Shown here: piece by piece, positions 1 to 5,270 of the stretch
How the letters are laid out: every line of letters starts with the position of its first letter
Position numbering within the stretch: position 1 is the first letter of the stretch
Origin: a bacterium
Lineage (GTDB): Bacteria > SZUA-79 > Acidulodesulfobacterales > Acidulodesulfobacteraceae
DNA: 5,270 nt
Reading direction: 5' to 3'
Assembly: GCA_021821565.1 (NCBI GenBank)
Contig: JAKACI010000119.1
Location: 1 to 5,270 of the forward strand
Position numbers and translations under genes: made by a program
Notes under the pieces: model-generated
What the model was told of the DNA's origin: nothing
Database searches by the model: none
The model's input: the letters and a program-made list of their open reading frames with translations, nothing else

Positions 1-39
1 ATAATATAATAATATAAAAGGATAAAAATTACATTAATC

Positions 40-114
40 GACTCCCATCCTGTTTAAGTGAGGTGACCTTTAAGGGAGAGGGGTATGGCGAAGTTTAAAG
101 CGGTTATAAATTAA
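40..114 (+). promoter_or_regulatory. possible structured 5' leader of the kinase operon
   Basis: This stretch is clearly richer in G and C than the AT-rich DNA around it and lies just upstream of the kinase gene. CTCCC at 42-46 is complementary to GGGAG at 74-78, and inside that pair TTAA at 54-57 can pair with TTAA at 70-73. The result is a modest hairpin whose 3' arm is part of a purine-rich Shine-Dalgarno-like tract (74-83) in front of an ATG at 85. A TATAAT at 5-10 could be the -10 box of a promoter whose -35 box lies outside the window; it would start RNA near base 17. I could not match the segment to any riboswitch class I know. It may be a cis-regulatory RNA, a small RNA, or the remnant of an upstream gene. 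Confidence 0.25.
85..114 (+). CDS. possible nine-residue leader peptide (MAKFKAVIN)
   Basis: An ATG at 85 follows a very strong purine tract (AGGGAGAGGGG, 73-83) and opens a nine-codon frame, MAKFKAVIN, ending in TAA at 112-114. It is in a different frame from the kinase gene, whose first ATG lies 28 bases beyond this stop. The ribosome-binding site is far better than anything in front of the kinase start. Translation of this mini-ORF could therefore feed ribosomes to the kinase or act as a regulatory leader. The peptide resembles nothing I recognise, and its size alone gives no coding signal, so chance remains likely. Confidence 0.18.
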   Translation: MAKFKAVIN

Positions 115-142
115 GGTAAGTTTTATACCCTGTTATAATATT

Positions 143-1948
143 ATGGCACATAAAAGCCTGAACTTTAATTTTCATATAGAAGGAGATAATATTTATGAAA
201 AATTAAAATTTATTATAGTTTTTAGATTTACTGCAATTTCTTTGGCTGTTGTAGGCTACCTGCTTATCTTGATTAAGCATAATTCAAGCCTGTTTATTTA
301 TGCCGAAGTTGAAATTTTTATTTTTTTATTCATCGCCCTTTTTCTTACTGTTTTATATTCCCTTATAAATTATTATATTAAAAAAAAGAAAAAAGAAAGA
401 TATTTTGGTTTATTCGGATCAATACAGCTTATCTTCGATTTTATATTAATATCGGCTTTTGTAATTCTAAACGGAGGATTAGAAAGTAATCTGATCCTTC
501 TATATTATTTGTTAATTTTAATAGCCGGATTTATTTTTTTAGGCGCGGGGATTGTTTTTTTTACCGTAATTTCTTCTTTAACCGTCGGTTTTATTGCCGA
601 CTTACAGTTTTATTTTAATGTCCCGGGTCATTATTATTATTTATATAATCCGGATAAATTGTTATTTGCTTTAAGTTTAAATATTTTGGGTTTATTAATA
701 TTCGGATGGGTTTTATATAAATTTTCTAAAAATATAAAATATTTAAGCAATAAAGTAATAGAAATAGACGAGGTAATGAAAAATGCCGCAATATTTAATA
801 AAGAACTCGTTAATAGTTTCACTCAGGGAGTAATAGTTTTAAATGATAAAAATAATATTATATTTATAAATAAATCAGGAATGGATTTGATTGGTTCTGG
901 AATATTTAAGGAGTCTCAGACAGGCAAGGCGGGTATATTCCATCATTTTAATTTAAGAATAGACGATATTTTCAAAGATTTTCCGCTGAATATTTTTGAG
1001 GATGAAAAAATTAACGGCGTTCGTTTTGAAGTTGAACATAACGGCAGCATTATCGGTTTTTCTTATTCTAAGTTTAAAGAAAATAGCAATTCAGGGTGGC
1101 ATATTCTGCTTTTTAGAGATATATCATACGTAAAAGAATTGGAGCTTGACGCAAAAATAAATGAAGGATTAATTGCTACCGGAAAATTAGCCGGATGGCT
1201 TGCGCATGAAATAAGAAACCCCCTCTCCGCAATTAATACTTCTATAGATATTTTAAATTCTGAAAATAGAAAATTTGCTGAAGACGTGAAAATTAGCGGT
1301 GATGATTTTAGTAAATTGACGGGAATCATAAAAGCGGAAACTATAAGATTAGAGTCTCTTGTAAAAGATTTTCTTGGTTTTGTTAATACTAAAACTAAAA
1401 CTTTTAATATGAAAATAATGGATAATTCCGTCAATTTTGAATATTTTAATCTTTACGATTTCTCGGAATATATAATGTCTCAATTTAAGTTATCGGAAAA
1501 TTATAATATAATAAATAGGATTGACAGTAAAATAAATATGTTTTTTGAAAAATACCGTTTACAGCAGATATTTGTGAACATAATTGAAAATGCGGACGCT
1601 TCGATTAAATCAAGATATAAAAATTGTGATAATAATAAAAAGGGCAAAATCAGGATAAGCTCTATGAAAATTTCAAAAGATTTTTTAATTGAACAAAATA
1701 AAGTTGGCAGCTCCATTATCATAAAATTTTATGATAATGGAGAAGGTATAGGCGAAGATATTATTAAAAATATATTCAAGCCTCTTTTTACCACAAAAAA
1801 AAACGGTACGGGACTCGGTCTTTCAATAGTCAAATCTATTTTAGATAATTTTAACGGAAATATTAGTATAAAAAGTAAAAAGAATAAAGGCACATTAATC
1901 TATATTACATTACCGTTATATGGATACGACGGACATGGAAAACGATAA
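143..1948 (+). CDS. PilS/NtrB-like membrane sensor histidine kinase
   Basis: This is a 601-residue inner-membrane sensor kinase that autophosphorylates on histidine and should pass the phosphate to the regulator encoded next. About six hydrophobic helices fill residues 23-193, with a lysine-rich cytoplasmic loop at 80-86. A PAS-like region spans roughly 216-330. The H-box is HEIRNP (355-360, His355). The ATPase has the N-box around Asn479 and Asn483, the G1 box DNGEGIG (531-537), the F-box FKPLFTTK (545-552) and the G2 box GTGLGLS (555-561), so it looks fully active. Six helices followed by PAS and a HEIRNP kinase core is the PilS layout, and the downstream PilR/NtrC-type regulator agrees. 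It is somewhat longer than a typical PilS of roughly 530 residues, partly from a longer ATPase segment at about 490-525. The ATG at 143 is the only ordinary start before the first helix, but it lacks a Shine-Dalgarno sequence, so the exact start is uncertain. The ligand or signal cannot be read from the sequence. Confidence 0.95.
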   Translation: MAHKSLNFNFHIEGDNIYEKLKFIIVFRFTAISLAVVGYLLILIKHNSSLFIYAEVEIFIFLFIALFLTVLYSLINYYIKKKKKERYFGLFGSIQLIFDFILISAFVILNGGLESNLILLYYLLILIAGFIFLGAGIVFFTVISSLTVGFIADLQFYFNVPGHYYYLYNPDKLLFALSLNILGLLIFGWVLYKFSKNIKYLSNKVIEIDEVMKNAAIFNKELVNSFTQGVIVLNDKNNIIFINKSGMDLIGSGIFKESQTGKAGIFHHFNLRIDDIFKDFPLNIFEDEKINGVRFEVEHNGSIIGFSYSKFKENSNSGWHILLFRDISYVKELELDAKINEGLIATGKLAGWLAHEIRNPLSAINTSIDILNSENRKFAEDVKISGDDFSKLTGIIKAETIRLESLVKDFLGFVNTKTKTFNMKIMDNSVNFEYFNLYDFSEYIMSQFKLSENYNIINRIDSKINMFFEKYRLQQIFVNIIENADASIKSRYKNCDNNKKGKIRISSMKISKDFLIEQNKVGSSIIIKFYDNGEGIGEDIIKNIFKPLFTTKKNGTGLGLSIVKSILDNFNGNISIKSKKNKGTLIYITLPLYGYDGHGKR

Positions 1949-3431
1949 AAAAATCCTTATTATAGACGATGAAAAATCTGTTTTAGATTCCCTTGGGATA
2001 CTTTTAAAATATGAAGGTTATGAAGTTACGGCTCTATTATCCGCAGGAGAAGCTTTAAAAATTATTGATGGCAATAAAGATAATAGATTTAATTTGATTA
2101 TATCGGATATTTCAATGCCGGATATAAGCGGCATAGATTTTCTTCGTCAGTTTAAGATTATATATCTTAAAAATACAAATTATACTTATGCAAATCATCT
2201 ATTACCTGTCATACTTATGACGGCGTATTCCGATGTAAAAACCGCCGTAAACGCTTTAAAAGACGGAGCATTTGATTATCTCATAAAGCCTTTTGATACG
2301 GAAGAATTCAAAATAACCGTCAAAAAAGCCATAGATTATTTTTCTGTTTACGACGAACTTAATAGTTTAAAAAATAAATTAGCTAATAAAGACAAATTAA
2401 GAGGCAATATAATAGGAAATTCTGCTGTAATAGCTAAAGTCATAGATGAAATTAATATTTTTTCTAAAAGTTTTACTACAATGCTTATAACGGGAGAATC
2501 CGGTACGGGAAAAGAACTTGCGGCTAAGCTTTCTCATGATATATATTCCAATAATTTATCCGACGGTAAAAACAGCGGCGAATTTGTTCCGGTCAATTTA
2601 TCCGCAATTCCTGAAAATCTTATAGAAAGCGAGCTTTTTGGTTATATTAAAGGAGCTTTTACCGGCGCAAATTATGATAAAAAAGGTATTTTAGAATATG
2701 CAGACAAAGGAACGCTGTTTCTTGACGAAATTGGCGATTTGCCTATGCCTGTTCAAGTAAAGCTATTAAGGGTTTTGCAGGAAAAAACCTTTAGAAAACT
2801 TGGTTCTAATAAAGAATATGTTTTAGATATAAGATTTATTGCTGCGACAAATAAAGATTTAAATGAGTTGATAAGGCAGGGTAAATTTAGAGAGGATTTA
2901 TTCTTTAGACTTAACGCTATTCATATTGAAATGCCCCCTTTAAGAAAACATAAAGAGGATATTCCGTTATTAGTTTCACATTTTGTCAATAATTATTCCA
3001 AAGAACTTAATAAAAAAATTTATTCGGTTAATCAGGATGCAGTTTCTGTTTTAGCGGACTATGATTATCCCGGGAATGTCCGCGAATTGGAAAATATTAT
3101 AGAAAGAGCGTGTATATATTGCAAATCAGAGGATATAACAGAAAATTGCCTTCCGGATAACATAAGAAAAAATTCAAATTATAATGATATTATTTCCGAT
3201 ATAAATATCGCTGCGTATGAAGATATTTTAAAAAAAATTATTTTTATATTTAATGAGGTTAATGTAAAAAATAAAATAAGTTTAGAAAGATTTATAAATG
3301 ATATTGAAAACAATATTGTCATTGATAGAATTGAAAACAAACGGCAATCTAAAAAATTATTAGCAAGCGAGCTTGGGTTGTCTTTAAGATCTTTAAGATA
3401 TATAATTTCTAAAATTGTTGACAGAGGATGA
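1935..3431 (+). CDS. PilR/NtrC-like sigma-54-dependent response regulator
   Basis: This 498-residue transcription activator acts with sigma-54 RNA polymerase and is presumably switched on by the upstream kinase. Counted from the ATG at 1935, the receiver domain has the acidic pair Asp11-Asp12, phosphoacceptor Asp58 (ISDISMPD), Thr96 and Lys118 (IKPF). The AAA+ domain has Walker A GESGTGKE (187-194), the sigma-54-contacting loop GAFTGA (240-245), Walker B TLFLDEIG (260-267), the arginine-finger region FREDLFFRL and sensor II YPGNVRELEN. A Fis-type helix-turn-helix (LLASELGLSLRSLRYIISK) closes the protein. All motifs needed for ATP hydrolysis and sigma-54 remodelling are intact. The receiver carries about ten extra residues between Asp58 and Thr96. 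Another ATG at 1920 would add five residues. I prefer 1935 because receivers of this family start a few residues before the first beta strand, but neither start has a good Shine-Dalgarno. The gene overlaps the kinase by 14 bases (29 with the longer start), which suggests translational coupling. PilR is the best family guess; target genes are unknown. Confidence 0.96.
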   Translation: MENDKKILIIDDEKSVLDSLGILLKYEGYEVTALLSAGEALKIIDGNKDNRFNLIISDISMPDISGIDFLRQFKIIYLKNTNYTYANHLLPVILMTAYSDVKTAVNALKDGAFDYLIKPFDTEEFKITVKKAIDYFSVYDELNSLKNKLANKDKLRGNIIGNSAVIAKVIDEINIFSKSFTTMLITGESGTGKELAAKLSHDIYSNNLSDGKNSGEFVPVNLSAIPENLIESELFGYIKGAFTGANYDKKGILEYADKGTLFLDEIGDLPMPVQVKLLRVLQEKTFRKLGSNKEYVLDIRFIAATNKDLNELIRQGKFREDLFFRLNAIHIEMPPLRKHKEDIPLLVSHFVNNYSKELNKKIYSVNQDAVSVLADYDYPGNVRELENIIERACIYCKSEDITENCLPDNIRKNSNYNDIISDINIAAYEDILKKIIFIFNEVNVKNKISLERFINDIENNIVIDRIENKRQSKKLLASELGLSLRSLRYIISKIVDRG

Positions 3432-4213
3432 TTAATTATCTTATAGTATTAGAATATGACGGGTCAAATTATCACGGATGGCAAATCCAAAATAATGTTT
3501 CTGCAAGAATTGACAAGATAGAATTAAAAACAATATCTGGAGAACTCTTAAAAGCAATTAAAAAAATAACCGGAATAGACGTTGAACTATTTGTTTCCGG
3601 CAGAACAGACGCAGGAGTTCATGCATTAAATCAGGTGGCTAATTTTAAATTACCTTTTTTAATTGATTTGCATAAATTAAAATCAAGCTTAAACGGAGTT
3701 TTGCCTCCTAATGATATTTCAGTTAAAAATATTGAATTAGTGCATAACTCTTTCCATTCAACTTTTGACACTGTTTCTAAAACATATCTTTATAAATTGA
3801 ATAACGGATTTAAAAGCGCGCTGCTGTCTAAATATTCATGGTATATCAAAGACAGCCTTAATCTTGATTTAATGAAGGAAGCCGCTAAAATGTTTATCGG
3901 AAATTATAACTTCGTAAATTTTGCAAAATCAGATAAAAAAAAAGATATTGAAGATTATTTCAGAACGGTAATTAAAATTAATATTGAAAAAAAAAATTAT
4001 GGATTTAATATTTATATTGAAGGAGAGGGCTTTTTAAGACATATGGTAAGAAGAATGATCGGTGCTATTGTTCTTTGCGGGTCGGGCAAAATTAATATTA
4101 AGAATATAAATAATTTGCTTAATAAAGGTAAAACCCCCTCTAACATTATCAAAGCTCCTCCCGAAGGTCTTTTTTTATATTCAATTAAATATAATCATAA
4201 ATTATTTTGTTGA
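3428..4213 (+). CDS. truA: tRNA pseudouridine(38-40) synthase TruA
   Basis: TruA converts uridine to pseudouridine at positions 38-40 in the anticodon arm of many tRNAs, in the cytoplasm. The 261-residue protein begins with the family signature EYDGSNYHGWQ (9-19) and contains the catalytic motif SGRTDAGVHA, with Asp61 as nucleophile. It then shows the FHSTFDTVSKTYLY segment (109-122, conserved active-site Tyr120), the C-terminal GEGFLRHMVRRMIG motif (199-212) and APPEGLFL (243-250). Length is normal for TruA. Compared with E. coli TruA as I remember it, roughly nine extra residues sit between GWQ and the catalytic loop. The start codon overlaps the stop of the regulator gene as ATGA, with AGAGG directly abutting the ATG, so translation is probably coupled to the regulator. 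Nothing suggests a functional link with the two-component pair; it looks like a housekeeping gene at the end of that transcription unit. Confidence 0.97.
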   Translation: MINYLIVLEYDGSNYHGWQIQNNVSARIDKIELKTISGELLKAIKKITGIDVELFVSGRTDAGVHALNQVANFKLPFLIDLHKLKSSLNGVLPPNDISVKNIELVHNSFHSTFDTVSKTYLYKLNNGFKSALLSKYSWYIKDSLNLDLMKEAAKMFIGNYNFVNFAKSDKKKDIEDYFRTVIKINIEKKNYGFNIYIEGEGFLRHMVRRMIGAIVLCGSGKINIKNINNLLNKGKTPSNIIKAPPEGLFLYSIKYNHKLFC

Positions 4214-4238
4214 TATTTATCATTTATTTATTTATAAT
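4210..4238 (+). promoter_or_regulatory. sigma-70-type promoter for rimP-nusA
   Basis: TTGATA at 4210-4215 (five of six matches to TTGACA) is followed, after exactly 17 bases, by a perfect TATAAT at 4233-4238. The -35 box overlaps the truA stop codon. The predicted transcript would start near 4245, about 60 bases before the rimP ATG, with the terminator hairpin in its leader. AT-rich DNA produces -10 lookalikes often. The combination of both boxes, optimal spacing and position in the only sizeable gap between truA and rimP makes this one credible. Confidence 0.55.
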
Positions 4239-4274
4239 TAATAAATAAAGTTAATCATTACTAAAGTTTTATCT

Positions 4275-4303
4275 AAAAGTGGGTTTATCCCGCTTTTTTT
4301 ATT
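4275..4303 (+). terminator. intrinsic terminator / putative attenuator before rimP
   Basis: AAAAGTGGG (4275-4283) pairs with CCCGCTTTT (4289-4297) to give a nine-base-pair stem with one G-U pair and a five-base loop (TTTAT). The stem runs into a seven-base T-tract at 4294-4300, a textbook Rho-independent terminator. It ends the truA transcript, but it also lies downstream of the promoter at 4210-4238 and ends only a few bases before the rimP start. Any RNA for rimP and nusA made from that promoter must read through it. A terminator in the rimP leader is known in Gammaproteobacteria (rimP leader RNA), which supports an attenuator role here. I saw no strong competing antiterminator stem; only a weak TTTT/AAAA pairing (4267-4270 with 4275-4278) could compete with the stem base. 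Confidence 0.85.
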
Positions 4304-4304
4304 T

Positions 4305-4807
4305 ATGCATGATGATTTGTTAAAAAAAATTGAAGAACTTGCAGAGGATATTGCAAAATTTACGGCTGCTATATCGTAGGGTCTTTATTTGTTTCTTCTT
4401 TAAAAGATAAAGGAGTCGTTCTAAGAATTTATGTTGATGCCGAAGGCGGGGTTAATATATCCCAGCTTACTGATATTTCTAAAGAATTAAGTATGATTCT
4501 TGATATAAAAGAATTGATTGATTTTAAATATAACTTAGAAATATCTTCGCCGGGAATAGACAGGGTAATTTTTAAAATAAAAGATTATATCAGATTTAAA
4601 GATAAACGTGTTAAGATATCTTTGAATAAAAAAATTAACGGAAGGTTAAATTTCATAGGAAAAATTATTGATGTTTCAGATATAACAAATAAAACCGGTG
4701 AAAAAGAATTATTAGATGCAAATATCAAAATATATGATGAAATAGATAATGAAAATTATGCAATACCTTTTTTGCAAATAAAAAAAGCAAATTTAATAGC
4801 AGAATAA
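4305..4807 (+). CDS. rimP: ribosome maturation factor RimP, apparent -1 frameshift
   Basis: RimP binds the 30S subunit and helps its late assembly. The first frame, from ATG 4305, gives MHDDLLKKIEELAEDIAKF, a normal RimP-like amino end, then meets TAG at 4377-4379. The continuation lies one frame back: YGCYIVGSLFV, then LRIYVDAEGGV, the signature SSPGIDR and the ending AIPFLQIKKANLIAE. Joining the frames at about 4355-4362 gives an intact 167-residue protein of normal family length. Equivalent repairs are one extra T in the TTT at 4359-4361, or a -1 slip of the Lys codon in the AAAA at 4355-4358. An ATG at 4493 (residue 64 of the joined protein) would give only a 104-residue fragment lacking most of the amino-terminal domain, and has no good ribosome-binding site. 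No Shine-Dalgarno precedes ATG 4305, which directly follows the terminator T-tract. The gene is either broken, recoded, or damaged by a sequencing indel. nusA follows 42 bases later, the usual rimP-nusA order. Confidence 0.88.
4355..4362 (+). other. frame-shift point within rimP
   Basis: The RimP-like reading switches here from the frame of ATG 4305 to the frame one base back. In the first frame the codons are GCA AAA TTT ACG; in the second they are AAA ATT TAC GGC. A Lys-tRNA on AAA at 4356-4358 could re-pair perfectly on AAA at 4355-4357. A purine tract, AGAGGA (4343-4348), lies six bases upstream of the slip site, comparable to the Shine-Dalgarno-like stimulator of the dnaX frameshift, although the spacing is shorter than the usual ten or so. 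No strong downstream stem is evident. A plain one-base deletion explains the data equally well. Confidence 0.7.
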
Positions 4808-4836
4808 AAATTTTAATTTTATATTTTATATTAGTC

Positions 4837-4842
4837 AAGGAG
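4837..4842 (+). promoter_or_regulatory. ribosome-binding site that fixes the GTG start of nusA
   Basis: A perfect AAGGAG lies seven bases before GTG 4850. It is the best Shine-Dalgarno for any main gene in this window. It decides in favour of the GTG start over later ATG codons, which would cut into the conserved NusA amino-terminal domain. Confidence 0.85.
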
Positions 4843-4849
4843 TTTAATT

Positions 4850-5270
4850 GTGGCGCAACTTAATACCGATCATCTTTCTTTAGTTATAGACCAGTTGTCT
4901 AAAGATAAGAATATTGACAGATCTTTAGTCGTAGAGGCTGTTGAGCAGGCTATACTTGCAATTGCACGCAGAAATATCGGAAGCGGCTACGATTTGGAAG
5001 CTCGTTATACCGAGGAAACAGGAGAAATTGAAGTTTTTATGTTTAAAGAAGTGGCTGAAGAAGTAAAGAATGATAAAACAGAAATTACACTTCAGGAAGC
5101 TGTTGAATATGATGCCGACAGTCATATCGGAGACAGTCTCGGTCTTAAAGTAGAAAAAAATATTTATGGAAGAATTGAAGCTCAAGTTGCCAAACAAATT
5201 ATATTTCAGAAAATAAAAGAAGTTGAACATCAAAATATATTTGATGAATTTAATCTGAGAAAAGGTGAAA
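4850..5270 (+). CDS. nusA: transcription termination/antitermination factor NusA, 5' part
   Basis: NusA binds RNA polymerase and nascent RNA, prolongs pausing, stimulates intrinsic termination and takes part in antitermination. Only the first 140 codons are present; the frame is open to the window end. They form the RNA-polymerase-binding amino-terminal domain. Visible family features are LVIDQLSKDKNIDR near the start, VVEAVEQAILAIARRN, TGEIEVFMFKEVAEEV and the segment GRIEAQVAKQIIFQKIKE, followed by RKGE at the edge. The S1, KH and C-terminal regions lie outside. The gene starts with GTG behind an ideal ribosome-binding site, 42 bases after rimP, and no terminator separates them, so the two are very likely co-transcribed. 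Base composition matches the neighbouring genes, and I see no sign of transfer or damage in the visible part. Confidence 0.96.
   Translation, partial: MAQLNTDHLSLVIDQLSKDKNIDRSLVVEAVEQAILAIARRNIGSGYDLEARYTEETGEIEVFMFKEVAEEVKNDKTEITLQEAVEYDADSHIGDSLGLKVEKNIYGRIEAQVAKQIIFQKIKEVEHQNIFDEFNLRKGE

Noticed and set aside
134..139. Perfect TATAAT just before the kinase ATG
   Set aside because: The start point it would set (about 146) falls after the ATG at 143, and the -35 candidate TTAAGG (111-116) matches only three of six positions; likely AT-rich chance.
144..158. TGGCAC resembling a sigma-54 -24 element at the kinase start
   Set aside because: No GC dinucleotide lies at the required distance for the -12 element, and it lies within coding sequence. 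No other convincing -24/-12 site was seen in the window.
1063..1434. Minus-strand open frame of 123 codons inside the kinase gene
   Set aside because: It lies antisense to the conserved H-box region, and its sequence looks like a reverse-complement shadow with no recognisable domain.
3987..3996. A10 tract in truA as a possible frameshift or phase-variation site (also A9 at 1795-1803 and 3935-3943)
   Set aside because: The TruA and kinase reading frames continue intact across all of them, and such Lys/Asn-coding runs are common in low-GC genomes.
4493..4807. A 104-residue RimP starting at ATG 4493 as the true gene
   Set aside because: RimP-like sequence (LRIYVDAEGGV and more) continues upstream in the same frame and then in the frame of ATG 4305, so this ATG is internal (residue 64).
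4925..5233. Minus-strand open frame of 102 codons opposite nusA
   Set aside because: The plus strand here encodes an unmistakable NusA amino-terminal domain; the Phe-rich antisense product mirrors plus-strand AAA/GAA codons.
1..5270. Search for mobile elements, CRISPR repeats, tRNA genes and toxin or defence genes
   Set aside because: No repeated spacers, transposase-like frames, long terminal inverted repeats or tRNA-like cloverleafs were seen; gene content is regulatory and housekeeping throughout.

Overview
The window (about 30% G+C by eye) is a compact, entirely plus-strand piece of bacterial chromosome. Its layout is: short leader – sensor histidine kinase – sigma-54-dependent response regulator – truA – promoter/terminator gap – rimP (apparent frameshift) – nusA (cut off by the window end). 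The NtrC-family two-component pair, with a six-helix PilS-like kinase, suggests a low-GC Gram-negative bacterium of the former Deltaproteobacteria type. This is inference from gene content and composition. No rRNA or other phylogenetic marker is present to settle it.

Region 1 (1-142) has no convincing gene. It is AT-rich at the 5' end and holds a G+C-richer island at about 40-103. That island can form a small hairpin and contains a nine-codon mini-ORF behind a strong purine-rich ribosome-binding site. Region 2 (143-4213) is a tightly packed operon: kinase and regulator overlap by 14-29 bases, and regulator and truA share an ATGA stop/start. The kinase should phosphorylate the regulator, which would then activate sigma-54 promoters; none was found inside the window. 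TruA makes pseudouridine in tRNA anticodon arms and is a co-transcribed housekeeping passenger.

Region 3 (4210-4304) carries a near-consensus sigma-70 promoter overlapping the truA stop. A strong intrinsic terminator follows, with its U-tract ending a few bases before the rimP start codon. This arrangement looks like an attenuator at the head of a rimP-nusA operon. NusA itself modulates pausing and termination, so feedback control is plausible. Region 4 (4305-5270) is rimP and the first 140 codons of nusA. The rimP reading frame is broken by an apparent one-base loss around 4355-4362, visible because both halves match RimP.

I see no transposon, CRISPR array, tRNA, phage gene or defence system, and no evidence of a wholly new system. 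The points most worth a second look are the rimP promoter/attenuator, the rimP frameshift, the unusual 5' end of the kinase gene and the structured leader before it.
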